A stretch of 64,000 bases of DNA from Chrysaora quinquecirrha (taxonomy: Eukaryota; Cnidaria; Scyphozoa; Semaeostomeae; Pelagiidae), in contig JACTAT010000035.1 of assembly GCA_014526335.1 (NCBI GenBank), positions 1,051,749 through 1,115,748 on the forward strand. The letters are read 5' to 3'. The notes beneath the pieces were generated by a model, which was given only the letters and a program-made list of their open reading frames with translations, was not told the DNA's origin and searched no databases. Each line of letters starts with the position of its first letter. The stretch's first letter is position 1. Positions 22,031 through 32,079 of the stretch are shown one piece after another. The translations under genes and the position numbers were made by a program.

Positions 22031-22038
22031 TATATATA

Positions 22039-22097
<59 letters not shown>

Positions 22098-22352
22098 TAT
22101 ATTATATTATATATTATATATTATATTATATATATTATATTATATATATTATATATTATATATTATATATTATTATATTATATATTATATATATATATAT
22201 ATATATTATATTATATTATATTATATATATTATATATTATATATTATATATTATATATTATATATTATATATTATATATATCATATTATATTATATTATA
22301 TTATCTTATATTATATATATATATATATTATATTATATTATATTATATTATA
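21946..22352. repeat. (AT)n/(ATT)n array
   Basis: About 400 bp of only A and T apart from single C interruptions. Alternating TA and TATTA units can form cruciforms. The Tyr/Ile-rich open frames are compositional. Confidence 0.95.
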
Positions 22353-22382
22353 AGCACAAGGATAGATTTTTCAACAAACGGC

Positions 22383-22503
22383 ATAACATAGTTGATGGGA
22401 TTTGAACCCAGGACTTCATGATCAGAGAGTGAACCAAAGCTTCATGGCTTGAACCAAAGACCTCGCGACTCGCTGGCGAGCACTCTACCGATAGGCCACA
22501 TGA
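22383..22503 (-). repeat. Two tRNA-like modules (SINE head or tRNA relic)
   Basis: On the minus strand GTGGCCTATCGGTAGAGTG looks like a D-arm/A-box. It is followed by GGTTCAAGCC, and about 45 nt later by a second T-arm-like GGGTTCAAATCCC. A full cloverleaf is not evident, so a functional tRNA is not claimed. Confidence 0.55.
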
Positions 22504-23993
22504 TAGTTCTATACTATATACTTTATAATATATACTATATATACAATATATTTTATTTTTCATGTGCTACGAGCTTTGGTCCACCGAATTAAAGAGAAAT
22601 CTGGAGTGAAAAAGCAAAGTTTTCTACACTGATCTTATTTGGTGAGTCTTTATAGTTTATATATTCTATATATTACTATAAATTTATTTTCATATATTTA
22701 TTTGCTTATAAACTTGGATAAAACAAACAATAGTATTTTATGGTTTAGATCGATAAACATTAACCCGAGATAACCTCCGTCAGTGACATTCCAATATAAA
22801 GACGTGCCTGTGCTGCCATTTACGCTCCGTCTCCTCTGCACAGATAATTGGTAGCAAAAACACTGCGGCACAACACACACGTTTATTTTTCATAGTTGAA
22901 AACTTTAGCTAAATCGTCTAAAGGGAAAATATCTCTTTCTGACAATAGAGTGTTTATACATTTCTAGGTTTAATGTACGATACATAATACGAAAAAGCAT
23001 GGTCTTTCCAAAGTAAACAAATATTCCAAAATGAAAGGATGGTATGTTTCTGCAAAATGCACGAAATTAAACTGGCCTAAACTGGCCTATTTCTGATTTT
23101 ACAGAATTCAAAACGAGAATGTAATGAAAAAGCATCAATGTTTGAAAATGTTTAGAGTGTTTAGAGCCGTTTCGAAATTCTCGACATTTGCAGACATTTT
23201 ATAATAATGTTGCTGTGAACTACGCCAAAATCACGTTAAAAGAGCCTATCTTCAACAAAATATTTGAAGAAAAAAGAATATGAATATAAACGGAATATAA
23301 TGACTCACCACCCTTGTTTTCCAGAATATTTTATCGTTGATCTATCTAAAAGCAAAGCAAAAATATTAGAAAATAGTGTGTATTGTAGAATATACGCTAA
23401 ACTTATTTGAATAGGATTGTATTTGGTGGCTGGCTTTTTGGGTGGTTCGTTGGTTCGTTGGTTGGTAGGTTGGCTGGTTGGTTTGCTTGTGATGGGGTTG
23501 TGAGGTTGATGGTTTTCTTGAGGTGGTGGTTCGAGGCACAGACAATCTATTTGAATTAACTTAGCGTTGTTTTACAATATTTACTATACAATCAAAACCA
23601 GCTATCTTTATAATGTTTCTCCATAGTTTTATAAGCAACAAATTTTCTCTTCGATTTGACATATTTGCAAAAAGCAGCAAGTAAAACATCACAAAAATAT
23701 TATGGATTTGAAATTGCTTAAGCTCAGCAAAATATCCTAATTGTTGGTTGGATGTGGGTCGCAAAATTTCAGAAACATATTGAAGCAAAAAATAAACGGA
23801 AAACGCTACAATTGTTGTTTCTGGGTCTGAATACCTTTCTCAAATAGAATGTTTTCGTAAAAGGAGTTTCTTATGTTTCTGGTGGCCTTAGGCAAATAAA
23901 AACACTCCGATAGTTCGTTGGTGTTGCAATTTTGGTAATTTCGTATCAGCAAAAATTGTATTGCTATACAACAGTTAAAATTTCAACACTACC

Positions 23994-24800
23994 GAGGCCT
24001 TGACTTGAACAGGAGATCTTGCATGTCTAAGCCTACTGACCTAGCATCAGCGTTATTAACAGTAGCCAAAATTCAGCTCGAATTAGCTCGTGTCAATCTT
24101 TAAACCTGCTTCAGCTGGGAATTGAAACTGGTCTTCCCTTCCCTTCCAACCCTTAAAGTCTAAATCAAAATGATTTTACGTAATCCAAGCATTTATCAAT
24201 GAGTCTTTCTTGGCAAAGTCTAAACAGCCATTAACCACACAGAGAAGCTAAAAATGAGCTAGCAAAATCATTAGATAAAACTAAGCAGAGACCCGAACCC
24301 GGAACCTTCTAGTTCTAATGCCTATTTTCAATCCACTACACCAAGCGCCTGGCAATACCTCCCAAAAATGTTTTAATTGTCTCTGACAATAAAAAAAAGG
24401 AGTGGCACACAATTATGAAAAAAATCTAAGCCGAGGATCGAACTTGGAACCTTCTAGTTCTTATGCCTATTTTCAATCCACTGCACCAAGCACCTGGCAA
24501 TACCTCCCAACAATGTTTCAGTCGTCCCAGACAACAAAAAAAGAGCGCCAAATAATTATAAAATATATGTAAGCTGGGACTCGAACCTGAGACCTTCCAG
24601 TTCAAATACCAGATGTCTTATACAGTTCACTAGGCACCCAGCAATACAAGTCAGCAATTTTTTAATGTTTTCACAATATTGAAGTGCTTAAAATGATATG
24701 ACAAAGAATAACAAATACAAACTGATCTAGGACTTGAACCAAGAACCTTATAGTTCATATACCAACTTTCTTATCCACTGGCCAGCGAATCAGCAAGATA
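23994..24800 (-). repeat. Tandem tRNA-like modules
   Basis: On the minus strand four modules (about 24285-24360, 24425-24510, 24570-24655, 24725-24800) repeat every 140-155 bp. Each reads GCGCTTGGTGTAGTGGATT-like A-box, a variable loop, AACTAGAAGGTTC and a T-arm-like GGGTTCGGGTC. Between them lie A-rich runs (AAAAAAAAGG, AAAAAAAGAG). A more degenerate module lies at 23994-24055. Modules 3 and 4 have drifted most. The pattern suits tRNA-derived elements amplified in tandem; cloverleaf integrity is poor. Confidence 0.6.
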
Positions 24801-25043
24801 CGTTAATAGATTTTCCATCAAAGGCACTGATGTTTTCTCGCAAATGTTTTTCATAAGCTAAAGCGTTGAAATAAAAGCTGGGTGTTTGAAACTGGATGAA
24901 AGAGTTAGATATGGGCCCGAAGACCAGCTGAGGCAAGGTTAATAACTTTATAAAAAGTAATTATCGCTTATTTGACAGGAGATGAATATTTTGTATACTT
25001 GATGTGTTTTTGTAGATGCTACTGGGTTGCTTTTTTGTTTTAG

Positions 25044-25082
25044 GCAAACTGAAAGAATCAGAAATCATCACGTCGTGTCAAA
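25044..25082 (+). other. Isolated exon-like segment
   Basis: A 39-bp segment lies between a good acceptor (a T-run then TTTTAG) and a perfect donor (GTAAGT at 25083). It could be an exon of the same unidentified transcript as the 19-22 kb modules. No conserved coding content is recognised. Confidence 0.3.
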
Positions 25083-25125
25083 GTAAGTCTGGATTTCAAT
25101 CTTTCCTGTATCTTCTTATTGCAAA

Positions 25126-25537
25126 TACACGCTTTTTTTTATAAGGAACCTACCTCAAGGCCTAGTTCTTAAAGTTCCTTATTTTTGGACCTCTTTTGAG
25201 GCAATTGTAGTTCCAAAAGTTCCTTAATAGTTCCTTAATTTTAACTGCACAAACAGTGGTCTTAACAATAAAAGAGAGTAATTTGCATGTGAGCAAAGCT
25301 CGAGACTACTCAAAGAAACATTGGATACATACATGCTTCACGTACAATTTATGTGGTTTTCGACTGCAAAGGAATGGAACCGGCTTCCTAACATTTGTAT
25401 ATTTGCAGTGATAAAAGCATTCAACATTAAAAAGTTCCTTAATGATTTTCTCTTTAGTAGTATAAGTTCTTTAAATTTTCGGGCCTTCTACATGTAGGTT
25501 CCTTATAAAGTGGTTCCTTATAAAAAAAAAGCGTGTA
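25126..25537. mobile_element. MITE, family A, copy 2
   Basis: Terminal inverted repeats of about 25 bp, CACGCTTTTTTTTATAAGGA and TCCTTATAAAAAAAAAGCGT, are bounded by TA. Against copy 1 the interior is fuller, with an extra TTCCTTAATAGTTCCTTAAT. It lies 43 bp after the exon-like segment at 25044-25082. Confidence 0.9.
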
Positions 25538-25539
25538 AT

Positions 25540-26760
25540 CAAGGTTGATCAAAGTTTCAAAAGATCAAATGTTTTTAACGGTTCATCTTTATCATTTATA
25601 AAAAAAAGTGAGGAAGGCTTACCATTTTCTGAATTGAAACTTTTATTTCGTTCTTTATTGCCTATGAAAACAAAAAAATTGCAAACGAGTGCTTTATTTT
25701 ATCCAAAAGCAAGAGCTAATGCTGTGGAACACTGATATGCTCGTGTCAATACAAAGGAAGGAATATTTCTATTGTTTCAATACAATAAATCTATTGTTTC
25801 AATACAAAGGAAGGAATGATTCTATTATTTCAATACAAAAGAAATACATTTAGTAATTGTTTCAAATGTTATCACGGGACTTCAAACTGCAAGGCATTGC
25901 ATGCATGACTTTTTATAACGCTGCACAATCAAAAAGACTCTGATGTACTGTAAACAAAAATGTTTTCCTCGCTGAGCAAAAGTCAACATTGGCTTTTCTG
26001 CTTTGCCATTTTCCCAAAGTTTTTGCCGCTCTTAAATTACCTAATCACCTAAATCAGTTGCCCAACCTACAGTTAAAGTTGTTTTCAAAAGTTTCGGCCA
26101 ACGTCACAATTTTCAACCCTCGGGTGTTAGTTAGGCCTATTTAAGTTTTCACAAGTTTCGACCCAGTTCATTCTTAGAAATTATCGACAATAAACGAATA
26201 ATAAATAACTAACTAACTACGTTATTTTTGAAACTTATTTTATTTATCCAAGGTGTACTGGAGAGATTAGAAGATATTTATACAAGCTGAAGATAGAATG
26301 AAGTGAAGAAATCAATAAAGAAGAAAGAAGAAAGAAGAAGCCAAACGAACTTTGATAATATACTAATTTTTTTGCAATTAATATTTCAAGTTTTTTGGTG
26401 CAGTGTTGTGCAGATAGACCATAATTCGGTAGAACCCCTCTACCCTCCAACAATTCATAAGACGACAACATTAGAATGAAATTACTAAACCATCGAAGAC
26501 TTTATGGCCCGGCAGGATAGTCATCGAATTCAACACTAGCACTACGTACTAAAGTGCGAATTATTATTTCAAAAACAATTTTACAAAATTCCCAATCATC
26601 AACATAGGACAATTTTCATCTCTTCTCTTCACACTACAGAATACGAAACGTCGAAATAAGAAAGATAAACAATATAAGTCGCGTCGAAGGAAAAATAAGG
26701 CCCACTGCACAACACTGCCTTTTATTTTTGATGTTTGTTGATCAAGTAATTAGTTTTTCT
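25540..26760. other. Intergenic sequence
   Basis: No gene recognised. A short repeat of TCAATACAAAGGAAGGAAT occurs three times near 25747-25855. The rest is AT-rich. Confidence 0.5.
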
Positions 26761-26761
26761 G

Positions 26762-26905
26762 TAAGGTAAACACTCAATCATTTAACAACTAGACAAGGAG
26801 AAACTGCAATTTTAACTTATAAAGACCGGTATTTATAAGTTAGACTTAGCAAGATTTTCAATGTTTGGATAGCTGTTGAATGATTGAGTGTTTACCCTTA
26901 GGCCT
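26762..26905. mobile_element. Palindromic element 1 of an abutting pair
   Basis: AAGGTAAACACTCAATCATT and AACAACTA at the left are mirrored by TAGCTGTTGAATGATTGAGT and GTTTACCCTTA at the right. The inner CTTATAAAGACCGGTATTTA stretch is itself palindromic. Confidence 0.8.
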
Positions 26906-27050
26906 TTATTAGTTGTATATTTTTGTAAGGGTCTTTAATTCTTGTCTGGACTACTTTGAAATTTCTAGCTTAGATTTTTCAACTTAGTCCGGACCAAAAG
27001 TACAAGACCCTTACAAAAATATACAACTAATATTGCCTAAGGTAGACTTT
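26906..27050. mobile_element. Palindromic element 2 of an abutting pair
   Basis: TTAGTTGTATATTTTTGTAA and GGGTCTT at the left are mirrored by AAGACCC and TTACAAAAATATACAACTAA at the right. The inner CTTGTCTGGACTA pairs with TTAGTCCGGACCA. It starts where element 1 ends. Confidence 0.8.
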
Positions 27051-27149
27051 ATCTGTAAGTAGAGTAGACCTTTTGAGATGGATTAGAAAAGACTGCACCA
27101 AAAACCATATTTCTCATTTCTCAAACCCTGTTCGGAAAGCCAGTAGCAG

Positions 27150-27450
27150 CAAGGAGCAATGCGCATGCGCACAGGAGCGTAGGATCGAGGCCAAACCAGG
27201 GGGGGTCATGCACGAAAACGAGGCTACAGACGGGGGGTTAGCATGAAAACGAGGCTAAAGACGGGGGGTTAACGCGAAAAACCGCAAATTTTGGTCAAAA
27301 TGGGCTGCGGCTGCGGCTCCTAGCCCTGGCCACCAAATGGCCGAAATACTGCGCCCTGATTGGTTGATTCCATTGTTTAACAATGGGATTTCGACCACAC
27401 CCAGTTTCCGGGCGATTAAGCCGCGGCCACAATTTCGCGATTTCGCGACC
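27150..27450. promoter_or_regulatory. GC-rich promoter-like segment
   Basis: It stands out from AT-rich surroundings. It contains the palindrome TGCGCATGCGCA (27160-27171, a perfect NRF1-type site), a reverse CCAAT box (ATTGG at 27359) and several CpG-rich words such as GCCGCGGCC. A 30-bp unit with AAAACGAGGCTA and GACGGGGGGTTA is duplicated. It lies just upstream of the 186-bp satellite. No gene is visible on either side, so it may serve a non-coding RNA or belong to a mobile element. Confidence 0.4.
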
Positions 27451-27589
27451 ACTGAAAACAAAAGAAAACGGGGGGTATTTTCATTGCAAAATCGATGTAA
27501 ACAAGTCAAACAGAAAAAGTGCAATATTTCAAATGACGAAAAAACTGCTAAAAACGCTATTTAGAAACAGCATTTTATACTTTCCAGGT

Positions 27590-30500
27590 TCTTAAAGGGC
27601 TATATTTCCAGAATACACATGTAATAAATTAATAAATATGTTTTCAACAGGAAAAATCGAGGAGGAAAAAGAGCCATTTTTGGCTTAGCTCGAAGGTGAA
27701 AAAGCCATAAAATTTCAAACTGCTCAAATAGTGTAAAAAAACGCAATTTTGACGAAACTTTTTGTCCTTTCTGTTATCTACATGATCTATACTTTCAGAA
27801 TTTAGGAGATAGAAATCAATGAACATGTTTAAAAACGGAAAAATCGACCTGGAACAAGGAACACCTTTTGACAATCATGGCGGCTGAAAAAGGCATCACA
27901 TTTCAAACTGTTAAATAATTACCAAAAAAGATATTCAGATAGAACTTTTTAAGCTTTCTGTAATCTTCAGGGTCTAAACTTTTAGAATTTTGTCAAAAGA
28001 ACCCAATGAACATGTTTGAAAGTGGAAAAATCGACCTTGAAAAAGAAACACTTTTTGGCCATCATGGCGGCTGAAGAGGGCATCGCGTTTCAAGCTGCTA
28101 TAAAATTACCAAAACAGATATTCAGATAAAACTTTTTGTGCTTTCTGAAATCTTCAGGGTCTAAACTTTTAGAATTTTGTCAAAAGAACCGAATGAACAT
28201 GTTTGAAAGTGGAAAAATCGACCTTGAAAAAGGAGCACTTTTTGGTCATCCCGGCGGCTGAAAAAGGCATCGCGTTTCAAGCTGCTAAAAAATTACCAAA
28301 AAGATATTCAGATAGAACTTTTTGTGTTTTCTGTAATCTTCAGGGTTTATACTTTTAGAATTTAGTCGAAATAACCCAATGAACATGTTTGAAAGTGAAA
28401 AAATCGATCTTGAAAAAGTAGCACTTTTTGGCCATCGTGGCGGCTGAAAAAGGCATCAAGTTTCAAGCTGCTATAGAATTACCAAAAAAGATATTCAGAT
28501 AGAACTTTTTGCGCTTTCTGTAATCTTCAGGGTCCATACTTTTCAAATTTGTCAAAAGAACCCAATGAACATGTTTGAAAGTGAAAAAATCAACCTTGAA
28601 AAAGTAGCACTTTTTGGCCATCATGGCGGCTGAAAAAGGTATCGCGTTTCAAGCTGCAATAAAATTACCAAAAAAGATATTCAGATAGAACTTTTTGCGC
28701 TTTCTGTAATCTTCAGGGTCCATACTTTTCAAATTTTGTCAAAAGAACCCAATAAACATGTTTGAAAGTGAAAAAATCGACCTTGAAAAAGTAGCACTTT
28801 TTGGCCATCATGGCGGCTGAAAAAGATATCGCGTTTCAAGCTGCAATAAAATTACCAAAAAAGATATTCAGATAGAACTTTTTGCGCTTTCTGTAATCTT
28901 CAGGGTCCATACTTTTCAAATTTTGTCAAAAGAACCCAATGAACATGTTTGAAAGTGAAAAATCGACCTTGAAAAAGTAGCACTTTTTGGCCATCATGGC
29001 GGCTGAAAAAGGCATCGCGTTTCAAGCTGCTATAAAATTACCAAAAAGATATTCAGATAGAACATTTTGCGCATTCTGTAATCTTCAGGGTCCAGAATTT
29101 TAGAATTTTGTCAAAAGAACCCAATGAACATGTTTGAAAGTGAAAAAATCGACCTTGAAAAGGAACACTTTTTGGCCATCGTGGCGGCTGAAAAGGCATC
29201 GCGTTTTAAGCTACTAAAAATTACGAAAAAGATATTCAGATAGAACTTTTGTGCTTTCTGTAATCTTCAGGGTCCAGAATTTTAGAATTTTGTCAAAAGA
29301 ACCCAATGAACATGTTTGAAAGTGAAAAAATCGACCATGAAAAAGTAGCACTTTTTGGTCATCATGGCGGCTGAAAAAGGCATCGCGTTTCAAGCTGCTA
29401 TAAAATTACCAAAAAGATATTCAGATAGAACTTTTTGCGCTTTCTGTAATCTTCAGGGTCCATAATTTTAGAATTTTGTCAAAAGAACCCAATAAACATG
29501 TTTGAAAGTGGAAAAATCGACCTTGAAAAAGGAACACTTTTTGACCATCATGGCGGCTGAAAAAGGCATCGCGTTTCAAGTTGCTATAAAATTACCAAAA
29601 AAGATATTCAGATAGAACTTTTGCGCTTTCTGTAATCTTCAGGGTCCATAATTTTAGAATTTAGTCAAAAGAACCAAATGAACAAGTTTAAAATGGAAAA
29701 TCAACCTTGAAAAAGGAACACTTTTTGGCCATCATGGCGGCTGAAAAAGGCATCGCGTTTCAAGCTGCTAAAAATTACCAAAAAGATATTCAGATAGAAC
29801 TTTTGCGCCTTCTGTAATCTTGAGGGTCCATAATTTTAGAATTTTGTCAAAAGAACCCAATAAACATGTTTGAAAGTGGAAAAATCGACATTGAAAAAGG
29901 AGCACTTTTTGACCATCATGGCGGCTGAAAAAGGCATCGCGTTTCAAGCTGCTATAAAATTACCAAAAAAGATATTCAGATAGAATTTTTTGTGCTTTCT
30001 GTAATCTTCAGGGTCTAAACTTTTAGAATTTTGTCAAAAGAACCCAATAAACATGTTTGAAAGTGGAAAAATCGACCTTGAAAAAGGAACACTTTTTGAC
30101 CATCATGGCGGCTGAAAAAGGCATCGCGTTTCAAGCTGCTATAAAATTACCAAAAAGCTATTCAGATAGAATTTTTGCGCTTTCTGTAATCTTCAGGGTC
30201 TAGACTTTTAGAATTTTGTCAAAAGAACCCAATAAACATGTTTGAAAGTGGAAAAATCGACTTTGAAAAAGGAGCATTTTTTGACCATCATGGTGGATGA
30301 AAAAAGCATCGCGTTTCAAGCTGCTATAAAATTACCAAAAAAGATATTCAGATAGAACGTTTTGCGCTTTCTTTAATCTTCAGGGTCTAGACGTTTAGAA
30401 TTTTGTCAAAAAAACCCAATAAACATGTTTGAAAGTGGAAAAATCGACATTGAAAAAGTAGCACTTTTTGGCCATCATGGCGACTGAAAAAGGCATCAAG

Positions 30501-31640
30501 TTTCAAGCTGCTATAAAATTACGAAAAAAGATATTCAGATAGAACGTTTTGCGCTTTCTGTAATCTTCAGAGTCCATAATTTTAGAATTTTGTCAAAAAA
30601 ACCCAATGAACATGTTTGAAAGTGGAAAAATCGACCTTGAAAAAGGAACACTTTTTGACCATCATGGCGGCTGAAAAAGGCATCGCGTTTCAAGTTGCAA
30701 TAAAATTACCAAAAAAGATATTCAGATAGAACTTTTTACGCTTTCTGTAATCTTCAGGGTCCATTATTTTAGAATTTAGTCAAAAGAACCAAGTGAACAA
30801 GTTTAAAAGCGGAAAAATCGATCTTGAAAAAGTAGCACTTTTTGGCCATCATGGCGGCTGAAAAAGGCATCAAGTTTCAAGCTGCTATAAAATTACCAAA
30901 AAAGATATTCAGATAGAACATTTTGCGCATTCTGTAATCTTCAGGGTCCAGAATTTTAGAATTTTGTCAAAAGAACCCAATGAACATGTTTGAAAGTGAA
31001 AAAATCGACCATGAAAAAGGAGCACTTTTTGGTCATCCCGGCGGCTGAAAAAGGCATCGCGTTTCAAGCTGCTAAAAAATTACCAAAAAGGCTATTTAGA
31101 CATAACTTTTATGCTTTCTATAATCTTCGGAGTCCATACTTTTAGAATTGTGCCAAAAGAACGTAATGAACATGTTTAAAAGTGGAAAAACTGACCTTGA
31201 AAAAGCGCGATATTTCTTGCAATTTTGGAGGCCCAAAAGACCTCCCATTTCAAACAGCCAAAAAATATCCAAAAAGGCAATTTAGAAACAACATCTGATG
31301 CGTTTTATTATCTTCAGGGTCTGTATTTTCAGAATAACATCGAGAGAGTTCAATATAATAGAAGTTTAGTGGAAGAATCGACCAGGAAAAGGCACCATTT
31401 TTCTCGCCATGTTTGAGGCCAAAAAGACCTTCCATTTCAAACAGCCAAAAAACATGCAAAAAGGCACTTTAGAAACAATTTTGAATGCTTTCCATGATCT
31501 CTCGGCTCTGTATTTTCAGAATAAGATCAAGAAGGCTCAGTATAATAGAAGTTTAGTAGAAAAATTGACCATGAAAAAGCACCAATTCTCTCGCCCTGTT
31601 GAAGGCCAAAACGTCATTGCATTTCAAAGAGGCAATTTTC
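27590..31640. repeat. Satellite of 186-bp units, about 22 copies
   Basis: The word AACATGTTTGAAAGTGG or a variant recurs at intervals of 182-188 bp from about 27637 to 31170, with two diverged copies (AGAAGTTTAGTGGAAGAATC) to about 31545. Each unit also has TTTTTGGCCATCATGGCGGC, GCATCGCGTTTCAAGCTGC and TCTGTAATCTTCAGGGTC. The central copies are most alike and both edges diverge, as expected for unequal exchange. The open frame at 31409-31858 falls in the diverged edge; no known protein. Confidence 0.95.
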
Positions 31641-32079
31641 CTATTAGAGAACCAAGTCAAAAGAATCAGTTTTTAGGTCTTGGAGAACGGCACAATTTTT
31701 TAAAGGTGTTGATAGATGTAACACAAATATTCCAGAGCTTTAACCTCCATTTTGCATCTTTCCATTTCAGATTTCAGTTAATTTACAAACAGTATTATTT
31801 ACAAGAAAAACATAAAAAAAACAAACTCACCATCTCAAACTACATGACTTCCTTTTAACTCCGCGACTCCAAGAGTAATTGCCATTAGAAATAAATATTA
31901 CTATAAAATGTCCAGTTTAAAATGGTAAAGTTCGGATTAAAATGTTCCATCTTTTAAATTCTTGTATTCAACCATATTCCATCAACAAAGACCAAATCCC
32001 TTGCGTTCATTTTCTGCAAAATATAAGTAACAGAAGAATATTAATCTCAGAAATATTGCTTGGATTTATAGTCAGCCAT
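31641..32079. other. Spacer between satellites
   Basis: AT-rich sequence without a recognised gene or repeat. Confidence 0.5.

Noticed and set aside
21893..22405. Tyr/Ile-rich frames of 156-170 codons
   Set aside because: Pure AT-repeat translations.
22383..22503. Functional tRNA gene on the minus strand
   Set aside because: Box-like motifs are present but I could not build an acceptor stem and full cloverleaf; called tRNA-like.
24285..24800. CRISPR-like regular repeat array
   Set aside because: The sequence is clearly eukaryotic, the repeats are long and degenerate, and the units carry tRNA-type boxes.
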